Shown piece by piece: positions 48,669 to 57,508 of a DNA stretch of 64,000 nucleotides; position 1 is the stretch's first letter; the number at the start of each line of letters is the position of its first letter. Location of the stretch: the NCBI RefSeq assembly GCF_020687165.1, contig NZ_JAJEQC010000002.1. One strand, given 5' to 3'. This DNA is from Hominenteromicrobium mulieris. GTDB taxonomy: Bacteria; Bacillota; Clostridia; Oscillospirales; Acutalibacteraceae. The notes beneath the pieces were generated by a model, which was not told the DNA's origin, searched no databases, and was given only the letters and a program-made list of their open reading frames with translations. Made by a program: the position numbers and the translations under genes.

Positions 48669-49379
48669 ATGGCGGACTATACCGGCATATTTGAGCGCGT
48701 AGAGCAAAAATATCTGCTCGATTCCTTACAGTTTGAGGCGCTCTGGGCGGTTTTGGAGCCGTATATGCGCCCCGATGAATACGGGCGCTCCACCATATGC
48801 AACATTTACTTTGACACCCCGAATCATTTGCTGGCGCGACTTTCGGGCGAAAAGCCCGTCTATAAAGAAAAGCTGCGTTTGCGTACCTACGGCGTGCCGA
48901 AAGCGGAAAGCCCGTCGTTTGTGGAGCTGAAGAAAAAATATCAGGGCATTGTCTACAAGCGCCGCATCGTGATGCCCTACGGCGAAGCGTATGACTGGCT
49001 TGTAAACGGCAAAGCGCCGAAAGAGAACAGCCAGATTGCAAAAGAGATTGCGTGGTCACTGCACTATTACGGCGATTTAAAGTCCGCCATGGCGCTGTGC
49101 TATGACCGCGTGGCACTTTACAGCCGCGAAGACAGCGGCCTGCGCATCACATTCGATACCAACATACGCTTTAGAGAAGAAAATACCGACCTGCGTCAGG
49201 GGGACGATGGGCAACTGCTTTTAGAGCCCGGCGAAACGCTGATGGAAATCAAAGCCGGCGGCGGTCTCCCCACATGGCTCACCGATATGCTGAGCCGCTT
49301 TAGAATTTACCCCGCGTCGTTTTCTAAATATGCCAGTGCCTATAACACCCACGGCACGCACATCGTGCATGCATCCTAA
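48669..49379 (+). CDS. VTC-domain polyphosphate polymerase
   Basis: A 236-residue protein with the tunnel-fold VTC domain that polymerises polyphosphate from nucleotide in yeast Vtc4 and bacterial homologues. ERVEQKYLLDSLQFEALWAV, STICNIYFDTPNH, KEKLRLRTYG, FVELKKKYQGIVYKRR and MEIKAGGGLPTWL carry the basic and acidic residues lining the tunnel. AGAGGAGG precedes the ATG. It is followed by DUF4956 and a beta-helix lipoprotein, a recurrent gene set in gut Firmicutes in which CotH often also occurs; CotH is absent here. Confidence 0.85.
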   Translation: MADYTGIFERVEQKYLLDSLQFEALWAVLEPYMRPDEYGRSTICNIYFDTPNHLLARLSGEKPVYKEKLRLRTYGVPKAESPSFVELKKKYQGIVYKRRIVMPYGEAYDWLVNGKAPKENSQIAKEIAWSLHYYGDLKSAMALCYDRVALYSREDSGLRITFDTNIRFREENTDLRQGDDGQLLLEPGETLMEIKAGGGLPTWLTDMLSRFRIYPASFSKYASAYNTHGTHIVHAS

Positions 49380-49411
49380 ATAATTCATTTGATTTCAGAA
49401 AGGATATTCCC

Positions 49412-50086
49412 ATGGAAACCATGTTTGCAAGCCTCACCTCGTCCGGTATCACCGTATCTTCGTTTTTGATTTGCTCTCTCGTTGCGCTGCTTTGCGGCGC
49501 GCTCATCGCGTTTACGTATACGCGCCGCACGCGCTTTACGCAAAGCCTTGTGCTCGCTGTCATTTTACTGCCGTTTGCCGTGCAGACCGTCATTATGCTC
49601 GTCAACGGCAACGTCGGCACGGGCGTTGCGGTCGCCGGCGCGTTCGGCCTTGTCCGTTTCCGCTCCGCACCCGGTAACGCCAAAGACATCTCCGTCATCT
49701 TCGTTGCTATGGCCGTGGGTCTCGCCTGCGGCAGCGGCTATATCGCGCTCTCCGTGCTCTTCACGGTCATTGCGTGCGCCGTGCTGTATTTGCTCGTCTT
49801 CTTCCATATCGGTGCAGACCGCAGCGGCGAAAAAGAGCTCAGCATCACCATCCCTGAATCGCTCGATTACACCGAGGTGTTCGACGATATTTTCAAAGAA
49901 TACACCACCCACGCAGAGCTTACGGAAGTCAAGACCGCAAGCCTCGGCAGCCTCTATAAGCTGCACTATCGCGTGCACCTTGCGGACGACCGCAACGAAA
50001 AAGAATTTCTCGATGCGCTTCGCTGCCGCAACGGCAATCTTGAAGTGCGCTGCGGCCAGCCGCATACTCCCGTGGAACAGCTGTAA
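49412..50086 (+). CDS. DUF4956 membrane protein
   Basis: A 224-residue protein with four predicted helices (about 15-38, 48-66, 68-85, 95-135) and a soluble C-terminal domain. The central GTGVAVAGAFGLVRFRSAPG, then AKDISVIFVAMAVGLACG, is the DUF4956 signature. The family is strongly linked to VTC-domain polymerases and is presumed to move or couple polyphosphate or a related polymer at the membrane. Its biochemical role is unproven. Confidence 0.85.
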   Translation: METMFASLTSSGITVSSFLICSLVALLCGALIAFTYTRRTRFTQSLVLAVILLPFAVQTVIMLVNGNVGTGVAVAGAFGLVRFRSAPGNAKDISVIFVAMAVGLACGSGYIALSVLFTVIACAVLYLLVFFHIGADRSGEKELSITIPESLDYTEVFDDIFKEYTTHAELTEVKTASLGSLYKLHYRVHLADDRNEKEFLDALRCRNGNLEVRCGQPHTPVEQL

Positions 50087-50104
50087 AGAAAGGAGCCTTC
50101 CTTT

Positions 50105-52021
50105 ATGAAACCGAATCGTTTATCCACGAAAAAACACACCCTGCGCTTTGCTGTCATTCTCTCCGCACTGGTCTTAGCGGGTTGCGCCTCCACACAGTCG
50201 ACCACATCGTCTACGTCCGCATCTTCCGCTTCCTCTACTGCGAGCACGGTCAGCACCTCTGAGGAAAGCGGTGCAGACGAGACCGATTCTACCGGCGGCG
50301 CGATGAACGGCACCATCGGCTCCGTCATCGAAGCAAATCTTTCCTTTAAAAATAAGGATTTCTACATCGATTACAGTACGGAAGACACCGTGAAGATCGA
50401 CCTTTCCGCGCCAAAGGAAGCAGACGGCGTTAAGGTTTCCGGCAGCACGGTCACCATTACGGAAGCGGGCACGTATGTCCTCAGCGGCACGCTCACGGAC
50501 GGCCAAATTATCATCGATGCCGGTGACGAGGATGATGTGCGCCTTGTGCTCGAAAACGCGAGCATCACCTGCACAACGACCGCACCTATCTACGCGAAAA
50601 ACGCCGATAAAGTCATTATCAGCCTGCCCGAAAACACCGAAAGCACCGTGACCGATACCGTCACCGGCACGGACGGCAACGATGAACTTACCGCCGCGAT
50701 TTTCGCCAAATGCGACCTTTCCGTTAACGGCACGGGCACGCTGAACGCCAACGCCAACGCAAATGACGGCATCACGAGCGAAGATAAATTGAAAATCACC
50801 GGCGGCGTTTTGAATATCACTTCGGCAGACGACGGCCTCGTCGGCAAAGACGCTGTGCTCATTAAGGACGGCACCGTCCATATCACGGCTTCCGGCAACG
50901 GCATCAAGTCCACCAAATCCGAGGTCGATAAAGGCTATGTCTATATCGGCGGGGGTACTGTGAACATCACCGCCGAGCAGGACGGCATTCAGGCGGAGAC
51001 CAGTGTTCTCATTTCCGCGGGCGAAGTAAATGTCACCGCAGGCGGCAGCGCGAATGGAGAGCAAAAAACGGGCAATGCTATGTTTGGCGGCGCACAGAGT
51101 ACAACGACGGACGAAACCCTGTCTACAAAGGGCATCAAGGCCGAAGCCGCGCTCGACATCACCGGCGGCACCGTCACGGTCGATTCCGCAGACGACAGCC
51201 TGCACAGCAACGATTCGATGACCGTTTCAGGCGGCGGTATCACCGTAAAGTCCGGCGACGACGGCCTGCATGCAGATAACACCCTTACAATCGAGGATGG
51301 CACCATCGTGGTGGAAGAGTCCTGCGAGGGCCTTGAAGCCATCGACCTCACCATCAACGGCGGTACGATCGATGTCACCGCAAGCGACGACGGTCTGAAT
51401 GCTGCAGGCAGCTCCGTTGACGGCGGCTTTGGTACCGCGGGTGCAGATACGCTCACCGTCAACGGCGGCACGCTCACCGTAAACGCCTCCGGCGACGGGC
51501 TCGATTCCAACGGTGCGCTTACGATTAACGGCGGTACGGTGTACGTCAGCGGCCCCACCGGTGACGGTAACGGCACATTTGACTGCGACGGCGTGTTTAC
51601 CATCAACGGCGGCGTTGTGCTCGGCACAGGCAGCTCCGGCATGCTGAAGACCCCCACAACGGATTCCAAACAGAACACGATCAGCGTCAGCTGCACCGGC
51701 AGCGCGGGTGACACCGTAGAAGTGAAGGGCGCGGACGGCAACACGCTCGTTTCCGCCGTGGCTCCGAAGAACTTTACGAATGTCACGTTCAGCACGCCGG
51801 ACATCACCGAGGGCGAAACGTATACAGTCTATGTAAACGGTACAGAAGCCGCGAGCGAGACCTGCTCCGGCGTTGTCAGCGGCGCTACGGGTATGGGCAG
51901 CTTTGGCGGCGGCCCCGGTAATATGGGTGGTCGGGCTCCAAACGGCGGTATGGGCGGCCAAATGCCGAACGGTAACGGCGGCACGCCTCCGCAGATGCCG
52001 GGCAACACCTCCGATACCTGA
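50105..52021 (+). CDS. Secreted beta-helix lipoprotein (carbohydrate-binding DUF4353 type)
   Basis: A 638-residue surface protein. Its signal peptide ends in a lipobox VLAGCAS (Cys near 26), followed by a Ser/Thr linker to about 60. From about 85 to 545 it has repeated units of 20-27 residues such as LDITGGTVTVDSADDSLHSN and LTVNGGTLTVNASGDGLDSN, giving a right-handed parallel beta-helix with Asp-rich turns that may bind calcium. An Ig-like segment and a Gly/Met/Pro/Asn-rich tail (about 598-638) follow. It is the third gene of the polyphosphate polymerase operon. Confidence 0.8.
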   Translation: MKPNRLSTKKHTLRFAVILSALVLAGCASTQSTTSSTSASSASSTASTVSTSEESGADETDSTGGAMNGTIGSVIEANLSFKNKDFYIDYSTEDTVKIDLSAPKEADGVKVSGSTVTITEAGTYVLSGTLTDGQIIIDAGDEDDVRLVLENASITCTTTAPIYAKNADKVIISLPENTESTVTDTVTGTDGNDELTAAIFAKCDLSVNGTGTLNANANANDGITSEDKLKITGGVLNITSADDGLVGKDAVLIKDGTVHITASGNGIKSTKSEVDKGYVYIGGGTVNITAEQDGIQAETSVLISAGEVNVTAGGSANGEQKTGNAMFGGAQSTTTDETLSTKGIKAEAALDITGGTVTVDSADDSLHSNDSMTVSGGGITVKSGDDGLHADNTLTIEDGTIVVEESCEGLEAIDLTINGGTIDVTASDDGLNAAGSSVDGGFGTAGADTLTVNGGTLTVNASGDGLDSNGALTINGGTVYVSGPTGDGNGTFDCDGVFTINGGVVLGTGSSGMLKTPTTDSKQNTISVSCTGSAGDTVEVKGADGNTLVSAVAPKNFTNVTFSTPDITEGETYTVYVNGTEAASETCSGVVSGATGMGSFGGGPGNMGGRAPNGGMGGQMPNGNGGTPPQMPGNTSDT

Positions 52022-52157
52022 TTTTCTCTTGTTTTCCTGTGCGTCAAAATATGAACTTTTCGTAACAATTTCGGCTTTTTCGCAAAAACTCGCACACCTT
52101 TTGTCAGGGAGAAAAGGAACCTGTCAATTTCCGTCGAAAACGCGCGAACGATTCTAT

Positions 52158-52252
52158 TTGAACTTTCAAGACCCCCTTGCTATAATGGCATTACTGACAG
52201 ATTTACCACCCATCCGACAGCCTCCGCTCTAAAAGTACAGCGGGGCTGCCGG
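52158..52252 (+). promoter_or_regulatory. Promoter and structured leader of the small Spo0A-C-like gene
   Basis: TTGAAC (52158-52163), 17 bp and TATAAT (52181-52186) with TGC before the -10. The leader forms a long hairpin (52214-52252: CCG, CAGC, CCGCT pairing with AGCGG, GCTG, CGG). I do not recognise a riboswitch class. 52022-52157 holds no feature I can name. Confidence 0.6.
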
Positions 52253-52277
52253 GCCGGATCAGGAAGGATGAGAGATT

Positions 52278-52499
52278 TTGAGTGAACAGGAATTGATGCT
52301 GCGCGTAGCAGCCAAACACGGCGTAGACGGTGAAACGGTCCGCGAGGAGATTGGCAAAGCCCTTCGCACAGCGAAGAATTCTTCAAATGCCGCAGCCCGC
52401 GCGTTTTGGAGCGCCATCCCCGAAGATGCCAGCGACAAAGAGATCGTGCAGTGCATCGCCGCCCTCTTGTTGGGTAGCGCCGTGGAGGAGCAAAACTGA
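52278..52499 (+). CDS. Small helical protein resembling the Spo0A C-terminal domain family
   Basis: A 73-residue protein, MSEQELMLRVAAKHGVDGET then VREEIGKALRTAKNSS and ARAFWSAIPEDASDKEIVQC. Short proteins with the pattern V-x-x-E-I-x-x-A-I and A-F-W-x-x-I-P are annotated in Clostridia as sporulation initiation factor Spo0A C-terminal-like, although they are far shorter than the DNA-binding domain. The start is TTG (52278) with AGGAAGG 10 nt upstream. It has its own promoter, structured leader and terminator. Function unknown. Confidence 0.6.
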   Translation: MSEQELMLRVAAKHGVDGETVREEIGKALRTAKNSSNAAARAFWSAIPEDASDKEIVQCIAALLLGSAVEEQN

Positions 52500-52519
52500 A
52501 CAGCATTATCCGTAAACTC

Positions 52520-52562
52520 AAAAAACACGGTGCAGCCGAAATGAAGCTGCACCGTGTTTTTG
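52520..52562. terminator. Bidirectional terminator
   Basis: AAAACACGGTGCAG (52522-52535) and CTGCACCGTGTTTT (52547-52560) form a perfect 14-bp stem with T runs on both strands; it can also end the serC-serA transcript. Confidence 0.9.
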
Positions 52563-52669
52563 TTGTTTTGCAAAATCACAGAAATAAAGGTCGCGCTTTT
52601 GGCTCGGCTTAAAACGACCGGTTCGTGCCTTGTCACGATATCCTCTGTCTTTCCTCGTATGCAGAGAGA

Positions 52670-53830
52670 TTATTTTATCACTCTTGCCCTTACAACCGGC
52701 GAAAGTGCCGCCAGCTTTTCGCGCACGTCCTCCGTCACGTCGCCCGTAACGTCCAAAATGGTGTATGCCCAGTCGCCACGCGATTTCGAGAGCATGTTCT
52801 CAATGTTGATGCCCGCTTCACCGCACACCTGTGTGAACGAACCGATGGTATTTGGAATGTTTCTGTGCGCAAGGCAAATGCGTGTGTCCGCACCGCGTGC
52901 CATGGAAATATTCGGGAAGTTGACGGCATTTCGGATGTTGCCGTTTTCAATGTAATCCTTCAGCTCCTCTGCGGCCATCACAGCGCAGTTATCCTCGCTT
53001 TCCGGCGTGGAAGCGCCAAGGTGCGGGATCGCGATGACGTTTTCGACCCCGAGCAGCGCGTCATCCGGGAAGTCCGTCGCATACGCGGCAACGGTGCCGT
53101 CTGCAAGCGCCGCCAACATCGCGTCGGTATCGACGAGCGCCCCGCGCGAGAAGTTTAAGACGCGCACACCTTTTTTCACTTTTTTCAAAGCGTCCGCGCC
53201 TATGAGTCCGCGCGTCGAGTCATTTAGCGGTACATGTATTGTAATGTAATCGCACTTTTCAAAAATCTCATCCACGGAAGCGGCCTTCACAATGTCGCTC
53301 GAAAGGTTCCATGCAGCGTCCACGGAAAGGAACGGGTCGAAGCCGTATACCTGCATGCCGAGCGTCTGTGCGGCGTTCGCAACGAGCACGCCGATCGCGC
53401 CAAGACCAATCACGCCCAGCTTTTTGCCGAGAATTTCCGGACCCGCAAACGCGGATTTTCCTTTTTCAACCTGCTTCGAAATGTCTGCCGTGCCTTTTAG
53501 TGTCTGCGCCCATTCAATCGCCGGGACAATTTTTCTCGACGTCAAAAGCAGTGCCGCCAGCACCAGCTCCTTCACGGCGTTGGCGTTTGCGCCGGGTGTG
53601 TTGAACACCACAATGCCGGCTTCCGCGCACTTTTCCACGGGAATGTTGTTCACGCCCGCGCCTGCCCTCGCGATTGCAAGCAGGCTATTGGGTAATTCCA
53701 TGTCGTGCATGGCGGCGGAGCGCACTAAAATGCCCTCCGGGTTCTCAATTTCGGCAGCGTATGTATAGTTTTCGCCCAAACGGTCGGTGCCGAGCGGGCT
53801 GATCTTATTGAGGCAAAGTATGTTGTGCAT
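52670..53830 (-). CDS. serA: D-3-phosphoglycerate dehydrogenase
   Basis: A 386-residue enzyme for the first step of serine synthesis. NAD-binding GLGAIGVLVANAAQTLGMQV, then DPF, gives the GxGxxG motif (near 142). The substrate site has NIPVEKCAEAGIVVFNTPGA, the catalytic Glu/His regions follow in DDALLGVENVIAIPHLGAST, and an ACT domain (about 315-386) probably senses serine. It lacks the extra ASB domain, the short form common in Clostridia. Its start overlaps the serC stop. Confidence 0.95.
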   Translation of the reverse strand: MHNILCLNKISPLGTDRLGENYTYAAEIENPEGILVRSAAMHDMELPNSLLAIARAGAGVNNIPVEKCAEAGIVVFNTPGANANAVKELVLAALLLTSRKIVPAIEWAQTLKGTADISKQVEKGKSAFAGPEILGKKLGVIGLGAIGVLVANAAQTLGMQVYGFDPFLSVDAAWNLSSDIVKAASVDEIFEKCDYITIHVPLNDSTRGLIGADALKKVKKGVRVLNFSRGALVDTDAMLAALADGTVAAYATDFPDDALLGVENVIAIPHLGASTPESEDNCAVMAAEELKDYIENGNIRNAVNFPNISMARGADTRICLAHRNIPNTIGSFTQVCGEAGINIENMLSKSRGDWAYTILDVTGDVTEDVREKLAALSPVVRARVIK

Positions 53831-54915
53831 CAGGCATTCTCCTTTTCAAAGTTCTCCATAAACTGAACAAGCTTCTCCACGCCCTCGCGCGGCATCGCGT
53901 TATAGATAGACGCGCGCATGCCGCCCACGCTGCGGTGGCCCTTCAGATTCACAAAGCCCGCAGCGGCAGCTTCCTGCACGAATTTTGCGTCTAAATCCTT
54001 GTCGCCCGTCACGAATGTCACGTTCATAATGGAACGGCTTTCTTTTTCGGCGCAGCCCTTAAAAAGTTTTGAGCGGTCGAGGAAATCATAGAGCAGCGCG
54101 GCCTTTTCCACGTTGCGCTTTTCCATCGCCTTCAGCCCGCCTACTTCGTTTTTCAGCCATTCCAAAACGAGCTTGCACATGTAAATGGAGTAACACGGCG
54201 GCGTGTTGTACATGCTGTCGCTTTCCGCGTGCGTCTTATACATGAACATCGTCGGCGTTTTTTCCTGCGGCTCGCCGATGAGATCCTCGCGGATGATGAC
54301 AATGGTCAGGCCTGCCGGGGCTACATTTTTTTGCGCGCCCGCATACAAAACGCCGAATCTCGAAACATCGATCGGGCGGCTTAAAATGCAGGAGGAAATG
54401 TCTGCCACAAGCGGCACGTCACCCGTCTCCGGCAGCGCATGGAATACCGTGCCGTAGATCGTGTTGTTCATGCAGATATGGAAGTAATCCGCGTCCGGGC
54501 GGAACTCCTTCGGGTCAAGGTCGGGAATGCGGCTGAAATTCTGCTCTTTCGAGGATGCCACCACTTTGCAATCGCCAAATCGCGCGGCTTCCTTATACGC
54601 TTTTGTGGAGAACTGGCCGGAGAGTACATAGTCGGCCTTGCGGTTTTTCGTCATCAAATTCAGCGGCACCATCGCAAACTGCGAGGATGCGCCGCCCTGC
54701 AAAAAGAGCACCTTGTAGTTATCCGGGATTTCCATCACCTCGCGCAGAAGGCTTTCCGCGCCTTTGATGATCGCGTCATAGACCTTAGATCGGTGTGACA
54801 TCTCCATCACGGACTGGCCTGATCCTTCATAGTCGAGCATTTCGGCAGCGGCTCTCAGAAGAACGCTTTCCGGCAGCATAGAGGGGCCGGCAGAGAAGTT
54901 GTACACACGGTTCAT
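53830..54915 (-). CDS. serC: Phosphoserine aminotransferase
   Basis: A 361-residue PLP enzyme. MNRVYNFSAGPSMLPESVLL is the family start. The PLP lysine lies in LYAGAQKNVAPAGLTIVIIR (near 195) and phosphate contacts in LQGGASSQFAMVPLNL. It converts 3-phosphohydroxypyruvate to phosphoserine. First gene of the serC-serA unit; serB is not adjacent. GGAAGAT upstream of the ATG is a modest ribosome site. Confidence 0.95.
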   Translation of the reverse strand: MNRVYNFSAGPSMLPESVLLRAAAEMLDYEGSGQSVMEMSHRSKVYDAIIKGAESLLREVMEIPDNYKVLFLQGGASSQFAMVPLNLMTKNRKADYVLSGQFSTKAYKEAARFGDCKVVASSKEQNFSRIPDLDPKEFRPDADYFHICMNNTIYGTVFHALPETGDVPLVADISSCILSRPIDVSRFGVLYAGAQKNVAPAGLTIVIIREDLIGEPQEKTPTMFMYKTHAESDSMYNTPPCYSIYMCKLVLEWLKNEVGGLKAMEKRNVEKAALLYDFLDRSKLFKGCAEKESRSIMNVTFVTGDKDLDAKFVQEAAAAGFVNLKGHRSVGGMRASIYNAMPREGVEKLVQFMENFEKENA

Positions 54916-54977
54916 AGTAAGATCTTCCTTTCTTTGGCGCGTTAAATCGCACCGGATAATAAAATAGATTTGCCTTG

Positions 54978-55049
54978 CTTTACCGTGATTTCTTATAGCA
55001 CTGCGGTAAAGTTTCCCCTATTATACATACAGCAAAACGCAAATGTCAA
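54978..55049 (-). promoter_or_regulatory. serC-serA promoter and leader hairpin
   Basis: Minus strand TTGACA (55049-55044), 18 bp and TATAAT (55025-55020). Just after the start of transcription lies CTTTACCG/CGGTAAAG (55011-54978), an 8-bp perfect stem without a T run. No T-box sequence was seen. The remaining 55050-55257 holds nothing recognisable. Confidence 0.7.
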
Positions 55050-55257
55050 GTATAAATTTGTTTTCGGAATAAAAACAGGTGTATCTAATCGGTGGACAAA
55101 TATCGAATGCTGCATTTCGTTCGTGCCCCATGCACAAATACAAATAAATTGTCCACCTTCTGTTGACAAATCTGCATTTTTCGACCGCAAGGCAAAAAAC
55201 GCGGCAAAAAAACACTTTAAAAACTATCTAAAAGTACAGAACATTTTCCATAACGGA

Positions 55258-55286
55258 TTGATTTTTTGGAAATCTTTTTGTATAAT
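55258..55286 (+). promoter_or_regulatory. Promoter of the sensory-hydrogenase operon
   Basis: TTGATT (55258-55263), 17 bp and TATAAT (55281-55286) preceded by TG. The leader to the first ATG is about 70 nt. Confidence 0.7.
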
Positions 55287-55364
55287 AACAGAATACAAGG
55301 ACACTTTAGGCTCAAAAAGAGCAAACAGACCCGTGTCCGAACTCGGCGAAAGGGTGAAGCTTTC

Positions 55365-55715
55365 ATGAAGGTACAGAATATTGTCAACATTTTAAAGGCG
55401 GAAATACTGGCGGAGGGCGACCTTCAGGAAGAGGTCAAAACCGCATGCGGCAGCGATATGATGAGCGATGTGCTGGCGTTTGTCAAGGATCAGTCCGTGC
55501 TGCTCACGGGCCTTGTCAATCCGCAGGTGGTACGCACGGCGGAAATGATGGATATGCACTGCATCATCTTTGTGCGCGGCAAGCGCCCGGATGAGACCGT
55601 GTTGTCGCTCGCACGGCAAAAGGACATCACCATTCTCGCAACGCCGTACAGAATGTTCACGGCGTGCGGCCTCCTATACGAAAAAGGATTAGAAGGCGGG
55701 TGTGACGTATCATGA
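55365..55715 (+). CDS. DRTGG-domain protein, first copy
   Basis: A 116-residue protein starting MKVQNIVNILKAEILAEGDL, with MMSDVLAFVKDQSVLLTGLV and TPYRMFTACGLLYEKGL. DRTGG domains are small regulatory folds found beside phosphotransacetylase, CBS and hydrogenase genes in Clostridia and may bind nucleotides. The ATG at 55365 is chosen because the family begins there and AAAGGGTG is upstream. It overlaps the HATPase gene by 4 bp. Confidence 0.75.
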   Translation: MKVQNIVNILKAEILAEGDLQEEVKTACGSDMMSDVLAFVKDQSVLLTGLVNPQVVRTAEMMDMHCIIFVRGKRPDETVLSLARQKDITILATPYRMFTACGLLYEKGLEGGCDVS

Positions 55716-56146
55716 GTATGCTGCAACTTCGGTATTCAGTCCCCGGCGATGATTTTACCCGCGCAGGCGAAGCTTCGGGCGATGTAAAGCATAAATTAAA
55801 GAAACTCGGCTATAACCCATCTGCCATTCGCCGCGTTTCCATCGCCATGTACGAGGGTGAAATCAACATGGTTATCCATGCGGGCGGCGGCGAAGCCAAT
55901 GTGGACGTGGACCCGGATAAGGTTGTCATCGTGCTCACCGACCACGGTCCCGGCATCGCAGACGTGGAAAAGGCCATGCAGGAGGGCTGGTCCACCGCGC
56001 CGGATAACGTGCGGTCGCTTGGTTTTGGCGCCGGCATGGGCCTGCCGAACATGAAGAAGTATTCCGACGAAATGACGATTGATTCGGTCGTGGGGCAGGG
56101 CACCACGCTCAAAATGGTCGTTTACGCGCAGAGCGAAAAATCGTAA
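55712..56146 (+). CDS. HATPase-domain protein, RsbW/SpoIIAB-like
   Basis: A 144-residue GHKL ATPase without a His-phosphotransfer domain. N box VSIAMYEGEINMVIHAGGG, G1 DHGPGIADVEKAM and G2 GFGAGMGLPNMKKYSD are intact. Such proteins act as serine kinases or anti-sigma-type switches. Position between a DRTGG gene and the H-domain protein suggests that it takes a redox signal to an unknown target. Confidence 0.8.
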   Translation: MSMLQLRYSVPGDDFTRAGEASGDVKHKLKKLGYNPSAIRRVSIAMYEGEINMVIHAGGGEANVDVDPDKVVIVLTDHGPGIADVEKAMQEGWSTAPDNVRSLGFGAGMGLPNMKKYSDEMTIDSVVGQGTTLKMVVYAQSEKS

Positions 56147-56180
56147 GCTCTGCATAGGATAATGGAGGAGGCGCGTTAGA

Positions 56181-57497
56181 TTGGGTATTTTTTTCCACTC
56201 GGTCACGCTCGATGAAAGCAAGTGCGTAGGCTGCACAAACTGCATCAAGCGTTGCCCAACGGAAGCCATTCGCGTGCGCAGCGGCAAAGCGGTCATCATG
56301 AGCGAGCGCTGTATCGATTGCGGAGAGTGCATCCGCATCTGCCCGCACCACGCAAAGCGTGCAAAGCATGACCACCTTTCCATGCTGGAAAAGTTTACAT
56401 ATAAAATCGCGCTGCCCGCACCGTCTCTTTATGGGCAGTTTAATAATTTGGACGATCAGGATTATGTTTTATCCGGCCTTAAAAAGCTTGGGTTCGATGA
56501 CGTCATGGAGGTTTCCGGCGCGGCAGAGCTTGTCAGCGAGGCTACCCGCCGCCTGATGGATGCCGGCACCTTGCAGCGCCCCGTCATCAGCTCGGCTTGT
56601 CCGGCTGTCGTGCGTTTAATCCGCGTCCGCTTCCCGGATCTCTGCGACCACGTTCTGCCGCTTTTGTCGCCCATGGAGACTGCGGCAAGGATTGCAAAGC
56701 AGCAGGCCATGCAGAAAACGGGCCTGCCGAAAGAGCAGATCGGCTGCTTTTTCATCACGCCGTGTCCCGCAAAGGTTACGGATATTCGCATGCCCATCGG
56801 CATCGAAAAGTCGGAGGTAGACGGCGCCATCGCCATCAGCGAAATTTTCCCGCAGCTTTCAAGCCGCATGGATAAGCTCACGCCAAAAGATCTCGAATCG
56901 CTCTCAAATTCCGGCATTATCGGTGTCAGCTGGGCGACCTCCGGCGGCGAATCCTCGGCGCTGTTAAAAGAAAAATATCTCGCGGCGGACGGCATCGAAA
57001 ACGTCATCCGCGTTTTGGAGGAGATTGAAGACGAACGCATCGGTGAGCTGGATTTCATCGAGCTCAACGCCTGCTCCGGCGGCTGCGTCGGCGGCGTGCT
57101 GTGCGTCGAAAACCCGTATGTCGCCATTGCAAGATTGCAAAGATTGCGCAAATATCTGCCCGTCTCGCAGAATCACTTGGAGAAAAACAAAACCGTCCCG
57201 GAGGAAATGAACTGGGGCAGCGGGCTGGAGTTTTCCAATGTTTTAACGCTTTCGGAGGATATTTCCCGCGCCATGGAAATGATGATGGAGATCGACAAGG
57301 TGGAAGCGGAGCTGCCGGGGCTCGATTGCGGCGCGTGCGGTGCACCGAGCTGCCGTGCCTTTGCGGAGGACACCGTGCGCGGAAGCTGCCGCAAGGAAGA
57401 CTGCGTGTTCATCCTGCGCAAGGAGATCCGCCGTTTTGCGGATTCGCTCTCAAATTTAGACCTTGACGGCGGCAAACGCACAAATGATGACGAATAG
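56181..57497 (+). CDS. [FeFe]-hydrogenase-like H-domain protein, probably sensory
   Basis: A 438-residue protein: two 4Fe-4S motifs (CVGCTNCIKRCP, CIDCGECIRICP), an H-cluster domain (about 75-350) and a C-terminal four-cysteine FeS motif (CGACGAPSC, then SC). H-cluster loops are altered: SSACPAVV in place of TSCCPxW keeps the cluster ligand but loses the proton-relay Cys; TPCPAKVTD replaces MPCxxKxxE; NACSGGCVGG keeps both cysteines. This fits the uncharacterised sensory (group C/D-like) hydrogenases, although the PAS domain of HydS is missing. The start is TTG with GGAGGAGG upstream. Confidence 0.8.
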   Translation: MGIFFHSVTLDESKCVGCTNCIKRCPTEAIRVRSGKAVIMSERCIDCGECIRICPHHAKRAKHDHLSMLEKFTYKIALPAPSLYGQFNNLDDQDYVLSGLKKLGFDDVMEVSGAAELVSEATRRLMDAGTLQRPVISSACPAVVRLIRVRFPDLCDHVLPLLSPMETAARIAKQQAMQKTGLPKEQIGCFFITPCPAKVTDIRMPIGIEKSEVDGAIAISEIFPQLSSRMDKLTPKDLESLSNSGIIGVSWATSGGESSALLKEKYLAADGIENVIRVLEEIEDERIGELDFIELNACSGGCVGGVLCVENPYVAIARLQRLRKYLPVSQNHLEKNKTVPEEMNWGSGLEFSNVLTLSEDISRAMEMMMEIDKVEAELPGLDCGACGAPSCRAFAEDTVRGSCRKEDCVFILRKEIRRFADSLSNLDLDGGKRTNDDE

Positions 57498-57508
57498 GGG
57501 GAAGTAAA

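Noticed and set aside
52214..52277. Leader hairpin considered as small SRP RNA or a T-box
   Set aside because: It lacks the conserved SRP GGAA tetraloop with asymmetric loop and AGCA bulge, and lacks a T-box sequence.
54916..55043. T-box or amino-acid attenuator before serC-serA
   Set aside because: There is a single 8-bp hairpin with no T run, no T-box motif and no leader peptide rich in Ser codons.
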